NCBI RefSeq assembly: GCF_000455265.1
Contig: NZ_HG005141.1
Location: forward strand, 454,815-518,814
DNA length: 64,000 nucleotides
Source: Paenibacillus antibioticophila
GTDB lineage: Bacteria; Bacillota; Bacilli; Paenibacillales; Paenibacillaceae
Reading direction: 5' to 3'
The notes under the pieces were generated by a model. It was not told the DNA's origin. It did no database searches and worked only from the letters and a program-made list of their open reading frames with translations. The position numbers and the translations under genes were made by a program. Below, piece after piece: positions 44,475-53,277 of the stretch (position 1 is its first letter; the number at the start of each line of letters is the position of its first letter).

Positions 44475-45804
44475 GTTGAGCTGTCTCCTTCGCTTCTTTC
44501 AATGCCTCCGCAGCAGATACATTACTGATCTGAACCTTATCCGCAGCGATCTTCAACGCATCACTGATCTTCCCGCCCGTAGGATCCTGGAACGGCTTGG
44601 AGCCGTGTGTGGCCTGCTTCAGCGGAACCGTAGCCTGCGGATTCTGCTCGCTGAACGCGATAAACTCCGGATTCTCCAACGCGGACTGACGCACGGCGAT
44701 ATAACCGGTATTCATCGACCAGAAGGCAGTGTTTTCCGCGCTCATAAAGAAGGCATACCATTTCATCGCAGCCTGCTGTTGCTCAGGACTTGCTGCTGCC
44801 GGAATTCCCGCCATAATCGCTTCGGCGGCCGGCTTGCCTTCGCCATAGCCCTCCCAGCCCGGCTGCTCCATCGCGCCGACGATGCCGAAATCCAGATCTC
44901 CCTGATCTCCGCTGGAGCCCGTGTACCCTGCCGCTTGTCCCTTCATGACATCATCAATCGTCTTGTACCAATACTCCCAGCCCTGCCCGCCGGAATGAAT
45001 GCGCATGATCTTGTCTTCATGAATCCATTTGCGGAACAGATCCCAGGTTTCCACCCATTCCGGCGAATCGATCAGCACCGTCTTGCCGTCCTCACTCAGG
45101 ATTTTGCCGCCCTTCCCATAGACCGCATCTATCATGTTGCCGGAGCCCCACATCGGCTCCCAGCCATAGAATACCGTCTTATCGCCTTCCTTGACCGTCA
45201 TTTTCTCCGCTGCAGCAGCTAATGCTTCCCAAGTGTTCAGATCCTCTGCCTTGAGACCATGCTGTTCAAGCGCATCCTTGCGGTAATACATGACTTGTGT
45301 CGTGCCGTACATCGGGAGGAAGTATTGCTTGCCATCCACCTGGCCTTGCTCCAGGAAGGTTTGTACCACATCCTCCGGATTAAAATCCGGGGTGGCTGCA
45401 ATCAGCTCATCCAGGGATGCGTAATATCCCTTGCGGGCCCAGTCCACATTGGAGGACAGAACGGCACCCGGCACCGTACCTGCTGCGATAGCCGCCTGAA
45501 GCTTCTTCTCGGTCTCACTGTAATCGGCTTGCACAATCGGCTTCACAATAACCTCGCTCTGGGAGCTATTGAACTTGTCGATCAACGCCTGCATATTCTC
45601 CCCAAGCTTCCCGCCCAGGCCATACCAGAATTCAATCGTCACCGGCTCTGTTGACTGCGTGTTATTCTTTGAGCCTACATCCCCTGCGGCCGCAGCCGAA
45701 TCGGATGTATTCACTCCAGCGGTATTCGCCCCGCCGCAGCCGCTCAGAAGCAGGAATATGCAAGTCATCAGCATGGCAACAAATCTCTTTTTAACTTTAG
45801 GCAT
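44449..45804 (-). CDS. UgpB-like ABC substrate-binding lipoprotein
   Basis: 451-residue solute-binding protein with lipobox LLLSGC (Cys about 23) and a Ser/Ala/Asn linker. The mature start (EFWYGLGGKLGENMQALIDKF), the region ADYSETEKKLQAAIAAG and the C-terminal ENTAFWSMNTGYIAVRQ recall glycerol-3-phosphate/glycerophosphodiester-binding UgpB. Start: ATG 45804, GGAGGG 7 nt upstream; the frame opens at 45849 without an RBS. Encoded third in a leftward operon after two permeases. Ligand assignment rests on resemblance and neighbours. Confidence 0.85.
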   Translation of the reverse strand: MPKVKKRFVAMLMTCIFLLLSGCGGANTAGVNTSDSAAAAGDVGSKNNTQSTEPVTIEFWYGLGGKLGENMQALIDKFNSSQSEVIVKPIVQADYSETEKKLQAAIAAGTVPGAVLSSNVDWARKGYYASLDELIAATPDFNPEDVVQTFLEQGQVDGKQYFLPMYGTTQVMYYRKDALEQHGLKAEDLNTWEALAAAAEKMTVKEGDKTVFYGWEPMWGSGNMIDAVYGKGGKILSEDGKTVLIDSPEWVETWDLFRKWIHEDKIMRIHSGGQGWEYWYKTIDDVMKGQAAGYTGSSGDQGDLDFGIVGAMEQPGWEGYGEGKPAAEAIMAGIPAAASPEQQQAAMKWYAFFMSAENTAFWSMNTGYIAVRQSALENPEFIAFSEQNPQATVPLKQATHGSKPFQDPTGGKISDALKIAADKVQISNVSAAEALKEAKETAQRELDRIQK

Positions 45805-45866
45805 TGAATTTCCCTCCATCGTCTTTATATTGGTGTGCTTCAGCTTCATTGGTGTACTTCAGCTTC

Positions 45867-46709
45867 CTATCCTTTGCTTGCCCCTGCATACATATTGAAG
45901 CTTCTCATGATGGTCTTCTGTGTCAGTCCGAATAAAATCAGCAGCGGTGCAATCGTAAATGCACTGGCAGCCATGATCAGCGGCCATTTCAAGCCATAAG
46001 CCCCTCCTTCCACAAAGAAACTGCGCAGCCCGGCAGAGACCAGCTGCAAGTGCTGGCTCTTCGTGATCAGCATCGGCCAGAAGTAGTTATTGTAGTGATC
46101 AATAAAGGTGATCAATCCTAATACCGCGAATGAGGATCGCGTCAGCGGCAGCAAAATCGTCCACAGAATCCGGAAGTGGGAAGCTCCGTCGATCTGTCCG
46201 GCCTCCACCATCTCATGGGACACCTGCAGAAAGGCCTGCCTGACGAGGAAAATAGAAAACACGCTAACACAGTTGGATATGATTAGTCCCGCATAGGAAT
46301 CGAGCAGCCCTAACCGGCTTAACACAATGTACCCCGGCAAATAGACGGCTGTACTGGGCACCATGTATCCCAGCAGAATCAAGCCCGTGAATGCCCCCTT
46401 CAAGCGAAACTTCATATGGGTAAGGGCATAGGCCATCATGCCGGAATTAATACATTGAAGCAGCACAATGAACGCAGCCACGAAGATACTATTGAACATG
46501 TAGCGTCCGAACGGAGCTGCCATCCAGGCCTCTGCAAACTGTCCCCAATTCGGGCTCTGAGCCCATAAGGTGGGCGGTGTTTGCCAAATCTCGTCATTGC
46601 TTTTCAGGGCGTTAGTCACCATCCAGTAGAAGGGAAACGCCATCGTCAGCGCCGCAGCCGCGAGCAGTACATGACGGCATACAGCAGCCAGACCATTCAT
46701 CCTGCGCAT
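45867..46709 (-). CDS. ABC transporter permease (UgpE/MalG type)
   Basis: 280-residue permease, six membrane segments. The loop facing the ATPase reads EAGQIDGASHFRILWTILLPLTR, an EAA loop with EAG in place of EAA. AGGAGG is 7 nt before ATG 46709; the ATG at 46712 is only 4 nt away. Pairs with the permease at 46734-47615. Confidence 0.9.
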   Translation of the reverse strand: MRRMNGLAAVCRHVLLAAAALTMAFPFYWMVTNALKSNDEIWQTPPTLWAQSPNWGQFAEAWMAAPFGRYMFNSIFVAAFIVLLQCINSGMMAYALTHMKFRLKGAFTGLILLGYMVPSTAVYLPGYIVLSRLGLLDSYAGLIISNCVSVFSIFLVRQAFLQVSHEMVEAGQIDGASHFRILWTILLPLTRSSFAVLGLITFIDHYNNYFWPMLITKSQHLQLVSAGLRSFFVEGGAYGLKWPLIMAASAFTIAPLLILFGLTQKTIMRSFNMYAGASKG

Positions 46710-46733
46710 CATTTATCCTCCTGTCTAAAAGCA

Positions 46734-47615
46734 TCAATGATAATGGACCGTCTTGCGTCCTAACCCGAAGGAGAGCAGCGATAGCGCCATGCAAGAGATC
46801 ACAAGGGTAATAGCTACAGCGGAAGCTTCCCCGATCTGAAACGAGTCAAATGCCGCTTGATAATACAGGTACAGCAAGGTTCGCGTAGAGCCTGCCGGGC
46901 CTCCCTGGGTCAGCACATTGATTTGATCGTAAGCCTGCAGTGCTGAAATCACCTGAACAATAACCAGGAAGAACGTCGTCGGTGATATCAACGGCAGTGT
47001 GACACTCGTGAATTTACGCCAGGAGCCGGCACCATCCAGCTCGGCAGCCTCCAGCAGCTCGGAGGGCACGTTCCGCAAAGCCACCAGATAGAAGACCATC
47101 CCCCAGCCGGCCGACTTCCAGACCGTCACGATCAGGATAGCGACAAGTGCCCATGCCGGATCCTCCAGCCATCGGACTCCTTCCAGACCAAAGGTTCTCA
47201 GCAGCGTGTTAGCCAAACCTACCTCCGGCTCGTAAATCCAGGACCAGACAATGGACACCGCTACAGTTGGCGTGACCCATGGCGAGAACATGAGCAAGCG
47301 GTAAATTGCTCCGCCCTTCATGTTCCGGTTCAGCAGTAAGGCGAAAGCCAAGCCGATAACGATCACAGGGATGACACTCCCGAGACAAAATAGAAGCGAC
47401 ACCCGAAGAGATTGATAGAATGCCGGATTATCCAAAAGAGCGCGATAGTTGCTCAGTCCGACAAACAGCTTGTCCGGGCTCATAAAGTCCCACTCCACAA
47501 AGCTGAGGTAAATAATGTAGCCCAGTGGATAGAACCAGAATAATGACAACGGGAGCATCGCAGGGAGCGTAAATAGCAGAGCCCGCAGATCTTCCCCCCA
47601 TTTTAGACGCTTCAT
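46734..47615 (-). CDS. ABC transporter permease (UgpA/MalF type)
   Basis: 293-residue permease, six membrane segments, EAA loop EAAELDGAGSWRKFTSVTLPLIS near residues 190-212. First gene of the leftward importer operon; AGGAGG is 4 nt before ATG. The gap to the GbsR-family gene (47616-47792) is shared by the two divergent promoters. Confidence 0.9.
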   Translation of the reverse strand: MKRLKWGEDLRALLFTLPAMLPLSLFWFYPLGYIIYLSFVEWDFMSPDKLFVGLSNYRALLDNPAFYQSLRVSLLFCLGSVIPVIVIGLAFALLLNRNMKGGAIYRLLMFSPWVTPTVAVSIVWSWIYEPEVGLANTLLRTFGLEGVRWLEDPAWALVAILIVTVWKSAGWGMVFYLVALRNVPSELLEAAELDGAGSWRKFTSVTLPLISPTTFFLVIVQVISALQAYDQINVLTQGGPAGSTRTLLYLYYQAAFDSFQIGEASAVAITLVISCMALSLLSFGLGRKTVHYH

Positions 47616-47792
47616 AAATCCTCCTTATATTCCATTCAACAATATTTGAATGTTTGGTATAATCTACTTAATATCTATACCTTTCTGCTCTTTGTTCAAT
47701 TTTTATTGTACGTTCAAGTTTGATATAAAGGGTTATCTCTGCGTGAAACTACGATTAAATCTGTGTAAAATTTTCAAGGCAGGTGTAAAAGG
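47616..47792. promoter_or_regulatory. divergent intergenic region between importer operon and GbsR-family gene
   Basis: Contains the inverted repeat GGTATA-N14-TATACC (47656-47681) and several TTGAAC/GTTCAA half-motifs. These are candidate sites for the adjacent GbsR-family regulator. I cannot fix -35/-10 boxes with confidence. Confidence 0.35.
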
Positions 47793-48404
47793 ATGAAGCA
47801 TCCAACTTCGGGTAAAATGAATGCTCCTCTTAATTTCCGGGAGGAAATGCGGGCGCGGGTGATCGATGCGATTGCGCAGACCATGGATTTGTACGGTGTG
47901 AACTATTCCTACGGGCAGCTGTACGGGATTATGTTCTTTGAGGATCGGCCGATGACGCTGGAGGAAATGCAGCAGAAGATGAATATGAGCAAGAGCAACA
48001 TGAGCTACGCCGTCCGTTCCCTGATCGGCTCCCGGATGGTCACGAAGCTGGAGGAGAAGGATGCCCGCAAGGATCTGTATCTCGCCGAGGTTGATTTCTT
48101 CAAAGCCTTCCAGGCATTCTTCGCCACCAAGCTGCAGCGGGAGATTGATGTCATGTGCAGTGCGCTGGATGTCGCTATCCCGATGCTGTCGGAGATGATT
48201 CTGGATAAGGATACGTCGGAAGAAGAGCGGCGGCTATGCCTGGAGGATCTGCATAAGCTGAAGCATGCGGCCAGCTACTATGAATGGCTCCAGCAATTCG
48301 TCCATCGGATGGAGGAGCATGATTTTTTTGAGGTAAGTGAGGGAGGAGCTTCGAAGGAGGTGCCCTCGGGGGAGGGTGATTCGAAGCAGGGTGCCTCTCG
48401 GTAA
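47793..48404 (+). CDS. GbsR-family (MarR-like) transcriptional regulator
   Basis: 203-residue winged-helix repressor. The YGVNYSYGQLYGIMFFEDRPMTLEEMQQKMNMSKSNMSYAVRSL segment matches the GbsR/OpcR group, which senses choline or glycine betaine in Bacillus. Helical C-terminal region about 110-180 gives the dimer/ligand domain; the last 25 residues are low-complexity (Gly/Ser/Glu/Lys). AGGTG 7 nt before ATG. Divergent from the UgpB-like importer operon, so that operon is its likely target. Confidence 0.82.
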   Translation: MKHPTSGKMNAPLNFREEMRARVIDAIAQTMDLYGVNYSYGQLYGIMFFEDRPMTLEEMQQKMNMSKSNMSYAVRSLIGSRMVTKLEEKDARKDLYLAEVDFFKAFQAFFATKLQREIDVMCSALDVAIPMLSEMILDKDTSEEERRLCLEDLHKLKHAASYYEWLQQFVHRMEEHDFFEVSEGGASKEVPSGEGDSKQGASR

Positions 48405-48531
48405 GTCTTGAATTAGCCTGGTAATGGGATTGATGGTTGGATAAGAACTTGTATTTTTGAAGGTTTTTGGATACGCTCATGATAAGGTGTCATTGAGAAG
48501 AGCCGTATCGAAAGGGAATGGATGGTGTGCT

Positions 48532-48936
48532 ATGCCTAATCCTAGACTGAAACCACAGCAAAAATCAGCCCTCTGTGATTATTTAATTGAGCGGTTCCAG
48601 GCTCATACAGTGATCTTATTTGGATCGGCTGCGAAGGAAGAAATGCGTCCAGATAGCGATGTAGATATTGCATTCATATCACAAGTCTCTGCTCTTTCTG
48701 CTTACGAGCTTTTTATGGCTTCATCCGAATTGGCTGATCTTGTTCATCGAGAAGTAGATCTGATTTATTTTCCTCAAGCCAGCCCCGTATTCAAAGCTCA
48801 GATCATTGCCACAGGAGAGGTATTACTTGATTCAGAACCTTTGATCCGCCAAACTGCATTTATGTACGCTTTGAAGGAGTATGCTCTGCTTAATGAAGAA
48901 CGGTATGAGATTATGGAGAGCTACCGGAGAGGGTGA
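48532..48936 (+). CDS. mntA: MntA-type nucleotidyltransferase antitoxin
   Basis: 134-residue minimal nucleotidyltransferase. The Pol-beta motif is complete: Gly31-Ser32 followed by Asp43 and Asp45 (GSAAKEEMRPDSDVD). In type VII toxin-antitoxin systems MntA inactivates the HEPN toxin by AMPylating its tyrosine. Start: ATG 48532 with GGATGG upstream; the frame opens at 48457 without an RBS. Stops 4 bp before the HEPN gene. Confidence 0.88.
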   Translation: MPNPRLKPQQKSALCDYLIERFQAHTVILFGSAAKEEMRPDSDVDIAFISQVSALSAYELFMASSELADLVHREVDLIYFPQASPVFKAQIIATGEVLLDSEPLIRQTAFMYALKEYALLNEERYEIMESYRRG

Positions 48937-48940
48937 GAAC

Positions 48941-49372
48941 ATGAACCAAGATATCCTGGCAAACAAGTCAGAAACCATTAACCGTTGTATAAAACGAATA
49001 GAAGAGGAATATGAGGGAAATTTGGAGAATCTCTTGAACTTTACCAAGCAGGACTCCATTATTCTAAATCTGCAACGTGCCTGCGAGGCGTGCATCGATT
49101 TGGCAATGCATCTTGTATCGGAAAATAAATGGGGAATTCCGCAAAGCAGTCGTGATGCTTTCGATCTACTCTTTAAGAATGGAGTTATTGACGAAGCCCT
49201 CTCCCACAATCTGAAGGCTATGGTCGGTTTCCGCAATATTGCAGTACATGATTATCAAAGTATACAAGTTGAGATTATCCGGACAATCATTGAGAAGCAT
49301 TTGGTGGATTTCATTTCCTTTGCAGAAAGAATCAAACATTCGGACGATCGCTCCTCTGAAACAAGTATTTGA
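48941..49372 (+). CDS. hepT: HepT-type HEPN toxin
   Basis: 143-residue HEPN RNase (DUF86 family). The catalytic RX4HXY motif is intact: Arg98-X4-His103-X-Tyr105 (RNIAVHDY). Tyr105 is the position AMPylated by MntA in characterised pairs. Start: ATG 48941 with GGAGAGGG upstream. Its gene follows mntA by 4 bp, the usual antitoxin-first order. A terminator follows at once. Confidence 0.88.
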   Translation: MNQDILANKSETINRCIKRIEEEYEGNLENLLNFTKQDSIILNLQRACEACIDLAMHLVSENKWGIPQSSRDAFDLLFKNGVIDEALSHNLKAMVGFRNIAVHDYQSIQVEIIRTIIEKHLVDFISFAERIKHSDDRSSETSI

Positions 49373-49375
49373 AGA

Positions 49376-49422
49376 GGGTGTTCCAAAAGTCATCATAAGA
49401 TGACTGAGGGGCACCTTTTTTC
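49376..49422 (+). terminator. intrinsic terminator of the mntA-hepT operon
   Basis: Hairpin GGTGTTCC-AGTCATC / GATGACT-GGGCACC with loop ATAA, ending in TTTTTT. Similar GAGGGTGT... hairpins at 50156 and 61561 suggest a recurring terminator sequence in this genome. Confidence 0.8.
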
Positions 49423-49501
49423 ATTTCGTCAAACAAAAAGAAACCTCTCTCTGGAAAATGGAGGCACCACCCAACCATAAACCGAAAGGAGACGGTTTCT
49501 T

Positions 49502-50108
49502 TGCACATTCGGTATAGCAAGGATCAACTCTGTTTACCAATATAGGCAATGCGGTACATTTGATCTAAGGGAAGGAAGTCCTTGGTCTAACGGACATTTT
49601 GGCTGCTTACGGTCCGCCTTTGGATGAGCCAGAATTGTAACGGACATTTTGGCTGCTTAGAGAGTAGAATCGAGTGAACCAGAGTCGTTTGAGCACCCTA
49701 AGCGCCCGAAATGTCCGTTAACACTTCAAATCATGAGAACAAGTCTGCTAAGAGTCTAAAATGTCCGTTGGGAGTTTGAAATATCCGACAGCGACTATAG
49801 GGAGGAGAAACAGCTACAGCAAGACGGATCATGACGCTGCCTTTATGCGAATGAAGGAGACCACATGCAAAACGGCCAACTAAAGCCAGGCTATAATGTT
49901 CAGGTCGGCACCGAGAATCAATTCAATATCGGCTACAGTCTGCACCAGCGACCGACCGGTACGCGCTGCCTCATTCCGCATCTTGAAAAAGTAAAATCAC
50001 AGTCAGGGCTTCCGGGCACCATCATCGCCGATGCGGGCTATGGTTGCCCACAATCTGCTCAAGAAAGCAGCGGTGGACGCCAAGAGCCAAGGAGTTAAGC
50101 GAAGATAG
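49502..50108 (+). pseudogene. decayed IS1182-family transposase
   Basis: Remnants in order. An N-terminal piece from a TTG at 49502 (HIRYSKDQLCLPI, then a stop codon) has an AAGGAG site. A central piece at about 49810-50037 (AAFMRMKE, then in another frame NGQLKPGYNVQVGTENQF and IIADAGYG) has a one-base deletion at about 49856. A C-terminal piece at 50040-50108 (HNLLKKAAVDAKSQ) is in a third frame. The middle of the gene is replaced by the nested palindromic element 49589-49769. Confidence 0.8.
49589..49769. repeat. nested 50-bp-period palindromic element, copy 2
   Basis: AACGGACATTTT begins at 49589 and 49639; reverse AAATGTCCG begins at 49709 and 49759, so spacing is again exactly 50 bp on both sides. 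Inner pair arms extend to 22 bp (GGCTGCTTAG / CTAAGCGCCC). A degenerate half (AAATATCCG) lies at 49779. It sits inside the IS1182-type remnant. Confidence 0.85.
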
Positions 50109-50155
50109 ACCGCTTTGTCCCTTGGCTTATATTAATACTCCCCTATTTTGTTGCT

Positions 50156-50196
50156 GAGGGTGTTCCAAAGTTTTCTTTGGGGACACCCTCCTTTTT
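50156..50196 (+). terminator. terminator-like hairpin downstream of the IS remnant
   Basis: GAGGGTGTTCC / GGGGACACCCTC stem followed by CTTTTT. It may be the transcription stop of the former IS or a copy of the recurring terminator. Confidence 0.6.
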
Positions 50197-50254
50197 ATTT
50201 CCCATGCCTGTTCCCGCTTATCAGACAGACGCTTCCGCCAAGCCGCTGCTCGCC

Positions 50255-53116
50255 TCAGTTCTGCTTGAACATGCCTTGCAGCTCTTGCAGGCTGAGCTCT
50301 ACGGCAGGATTGAACGCCTCCGTATTCATATACTGCGTGAGGCTATAAAACAGTTGCCTGCCTTCCGGTGTCTTCAGTATTTTGCCGTAATCCAGCGCTC
50401 CCATCAGCACCCGCCCGTTCAGGACGCGGAACTCCGAGAGCAGACCCAGCTTGTGATTGCGTTCGAAGTTGTCGATGGTCTGGACGATCGGCGTAAGCTC
50501 CTGTGGAAGCTGATCCAGAATGATCGAATGGGAGTAGGTAACCGTGCTCCACCACGAATACGTGGAATGCTCCTCACTCGGGAAATGCTTCAGAGCCGGG
50601 TGCTCGTTTTGAATGAGCAGTCCCATTGTGCCCACCGGCACCGGTCTGTTCATACTCTCCGAAATGGAGCGGAACATCGGGTAACACCAGAAGTCTGTGC
50701 TATAGAGCCCTTCAATTGTTCCGGATAATGCATCCGGTCTTGGGAGCAGCAGGATGCTTTCCCCCTTCTCAAGCAAGCTGATCATTTCCGCCGAAGGCTC
50801 CTCGAACAGATGAGCTCCCGGTGCATTCGCCAGCTCCACGCTTACCCGATTTGGATAAATCCAGAGGTCATATTTCTTCCAGATATCCGTGCCCGGAATG
50901 GAAAGCGACAGTACTACCTTCTTCATTTCTGCTGCAGCAGGCATCACCAGTTGGATATTGCCGATTTCAACCAGATTCTCTTCCGGTGTCGCCGGCACTT
51001 CCATTTCCCCGCCAGCAACGCACTTCTGCTGCCCATCCCTTATTTCCCAGACCAGCTTGCGGCCAGCTAACGACTCAGCCCGATAATAGCTAAGCTGGAC
51101 CCGCGCCCGAAAGGGCTCCCCGGCTTCGTAATTGTATTTCTCGAACCGGGCGAGCAGCACGGCATCCGAGCAGAAGGTGCGCCACTCCTCAGGAGTAACC
51201 AGGCCCTTCGAATCCATAAATGCATCAAGCACACCGACAAGCGCCGTGCCCTGTCCCGGGAAATCCTGCAGATCGAGAATTTGGAAGCCCGCCATCCGTG
51301 AAGAACGCAGCGCCGCCTCCAACTCTTCCTTATAACACGCGACCGATAGCTGACCAGAGGACTCGAAGAACTTCCGAGCCAAATGCCCCATTCCCTTCGC
51401 TTCCAGCCGTTCTCGGAACACCTCAAAATTCTTCGCCTTCAGAGGCCCGGTATACTTATGAATCTCCTCAAAATTCGGGTAGACCGCATATTGTCCGATT
51501 TCGTGCGAGACCACCGGAATATGCGGAATAAGCTCGCCCTCACCGGCTGCATCCGCCTTCACGGTCCGGGCTTCGGTGCCGTACTGGATTTGAATCGTAC
51601 CGTCTCCAGCCTCAGTCGACGCACTCACATCTCCACCTGCCGTTGGCACAATTCGCTCATCATAATCCATCATCGTGCCCGGACGGTCTGTCTGCACATG
51701 ACCCAACGGGGCGTCGCACATCGCATAAGACCCGCGGAACAGCCGGTCTCTGGAGAAGCGTACCCCGCAGAAGAAGTCCTCCTGCTCCAGAATCACCGGC
51801 ACAAACTGAAAGTTATTCGATCCCTGGGTATACAAGTGACGATCATCGAATGCCTTGTAGTCTTTTAAAATCGAGTTCAAGCGTTCATGACTGCCCCACA
51901 GCTCGTTCCCCAGCGACATCATCACAAAGGACGGATGATTGCCGAAGGCTTGCAGCATCGCAAAGCCCTCGCGGATCAAATAATCCTGCTCCTCCTGATT
52001 ATGCTGTTCATGGCTTTCATCTGTAATCGTCCCCCAGAACGGCAGCTCAGGCTCCATATAAATCCCCAGCAGATCCGCAGCAATAAATGCCGCCTCTGGC
52101 GGGCAGCAGGTGTGGAAACGATAGTGGTTGATCCCATAGGACTTCGATATGCCCAAAATCCGCACCCATTCCTCCACATCTGTCGGAGCATACCCGGTCA
52201 GCGGGAAAATAAGCCCGTCATGCTTGCCCCGTAAAAAGGTCTTCCTTCCATTAATCGTGAACTTGTCTCCAGCCGCCTTGAATTCGTGCAGCCCGGTGGA
52301 CAGCTCTTGCTCATCCAGAAGTTCACCGCTTTGAGTTCTCATACGAAGGGTTAGCTTGTACAGATAAGGGTTGTCCTCACTCCACAGCAAAGCATCTTCT
52401 CCGAGCTTATAGGTCACGGACAGTTGGCTGGAGGTAATAACATAATCCTGCTGAGCAGCCGAATGGGACTGTTCTCCGTTATAGCTCACCGCTGTAGCAG
52501 ACAGAACCGCATCCGCACAGTTCCCCACAACCCGGGAGGTAACGGTGAAAGAACGATCCGCAAAGTTTGGATACACTTGCACCTGATCCAGAAAGGCCTC
52601 GCCGAAAAATTGCAGCTCCATCCGGCCGGTAATCCCGTTCCAGTTAGTCTGCGTATCCGGTGAGGTCAGATGACCGCCTTTCGTCGGGTAATCGGTATTA
52701 TCCACGCGAATGGTCAGTGTGTGCTTGCCCGGGCTCACTACATCCGACAGATCATAAAGGTGCGGCGTATTCAGACTGTTCTGACTTCCGATCTCCTGTC
52801 CATCCACCCACACCTTGGTCACGCGAGTCCGCTCCAGGAACAAGAAACAGCTCTTGCCGCTGAGGGAGGCAGGAATCTCAACTTCACGTTCAAACCAGGC
52901 GTAGCCCTCGAAAGCGTATTCATCAGTCAGACTACTAATCAGCGCCTCGGTATTCTTCTGTCCCTTTCCAGCGTGGGAGGTGGTGTTCGGCAGGTTGATC
53001 GTATCTTGATAAGGGGACTGCGGCGGCTGTTGCTTCTTCTCTTTATCGAGTTCCAGTCTCCAGTCTCCGGCTAAATTGAGCTTTTCCAGCACAGCTCTCA
53101 TCCTCTCGTTATTCAT
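50255..53116 (-). CDS. GH2-family glycoside hydrolase (beta-galactosidase/glucuronidase type)
   Basis: 953-residue cytosolic enzyme; no signal peptide. Layout: GH2 sugar-binding sandwich (about 10-175), immunoglobulin-like domain (about 180-285), TIM barrel (about 290-600) with acid/base Glu405 (SLGNELWG) and candidate nucleophile Glu539 (VVSHEIGQY), and C-terminal beta domains to 953. It acts on oligosaccharide imported by the neighbouring Lpl-type transporter. The ATG at 53116 has almost no Shine-Dalgarno sequence, but a 20-codon frame with a good one ends 8 bp upstream. Exact sugar unknown. Confidence 0.88.
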   Translation of the reverse strand: MNNERMRAVLEKLNLAGDWRLELDKEKKQQPPQSPYQDTINLPNTTSHAGKGQKNTEALISSLTDEYAFEGYAWFEREVEIPASLSGKSCFLFLERTRVTKVWVDGQEIGSQNSLNTPHLYDLSDVVSPGKHTLTIRVDNTDYPTKGGHLTSPDTQTNWNGITGRMELQFFGEAFLDQVQVYPNFADRSFTVTSRVVGNCADAVLSATAVSYNGEQSHSAAQQDYVITSSQLSVTYKLGEDALLWSEDNPYLYKLTLRMRTQSGELLDEQELSTGLHEFKAAGDKFTINGRKTFLRGKHDGLIFPLTGYAPTDVEEWVRILGISKSYGINHYRFHTCCPPEAAFIAADLLGIYMEPELPFWGTITDESHEQHNQEEQDYLIREGFAMLQAFGNHPSFVMMSLGNELWGSHERLNSILKDYKAFDDRHLYTQGSNNFQFVPVILEQEDFFCGVRFSRDRLFRGSYAMCDAPLGHVQTDRPGTMMDYDERIVPTAGGDVSASTEAGDGTIQIQYGTEARTVKADAAGEGELIPHIPVVSHEIGQYAVYPNFEEIHKYTGPLKAKNFEVFRERLEAKGMGHLARKFFESSGQLSVACYKEELEAALRSSRMAGFQILDLQDFPGQGTALVGVLDAFMDSKGLVTPEEWRTFCSDAVLLARFEKYNYEAGEPFRARVQLSYYRAESLAGRKLVWEIRDGQQKCVAGGEMEVPATPEENLVEIGNIQLVMPAAAEMKKVVLSLSIPGTDIWKKYDLWIYPNRVSVELANAPGAHLFEEPSAEMISLLEKGESILLLPRPDALSGTIEGLYSTDFWCYPMFRSISESMNRPVPVGTMGLLIQNEHPALKHFPSEEHSTYSWWSTVTYSHSIILDQLPQELTPIVQTIDNFERNHKLGLLSEFRVLNGRVLMGALDYGKILKTPEGRQLFYSLTQYMNTEAFNPAVELSLQELQGMFKQN

Positions 53117-53124
53117 TGGTGGGT

Positions 53125-53187
53125 TTATCGTACCATAAACGCGCGTTCACTACTATATCCTGACGGTAAATGATCACTCCTGTCCAT
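53125..53187 (-). CDS. possible 20-aa leader ORF of the GH2 gene
   Basis: ATG frame of 20 codons preceded by AAGGGGAG at 5-nt spacing, ending with TAA 8 nt before the GH2 start codon. The GH2 gene itself lacks a ribosome site, so translation could be passed on by termination-reinitiation. It is in a different frame from GH2. Confidence 0.3.
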   Translation of the reverse strand: MDRSDHLPSGYSSERAFMVR

Positions 53188-53221
53188 AATCGCTCCCCTT
53201 TCGCACAGGACCGCACGGGAC

Positions 53222-53263
53222 AAAAAAACAGCCCCGCTGAATGCGATCAGCGACTGACTGTTT
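53222..53263 (-). terminator. intrinsic terminator of the yesM-yesN pair
   Basis: On the minus strand, hairpin with TCGCTGA / TCAGCGG and outer AACAG / CTGTT, followed by seven T residues, 15 bp after the response regulator stop codon. It separates the pair from the GH2 gene. Confidence 0.8.
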
Positions 53264-53277
53264 CAGTTTCTTCCTGA

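Noticed and set aside
50156..50196. Right end of the IS1182 remnant as a terminal inverted repeat
   Set aside because: GAGGGTGTTCC also occurs in terminators at 49376 and 61561, so it is better explained as a recurring terminator.
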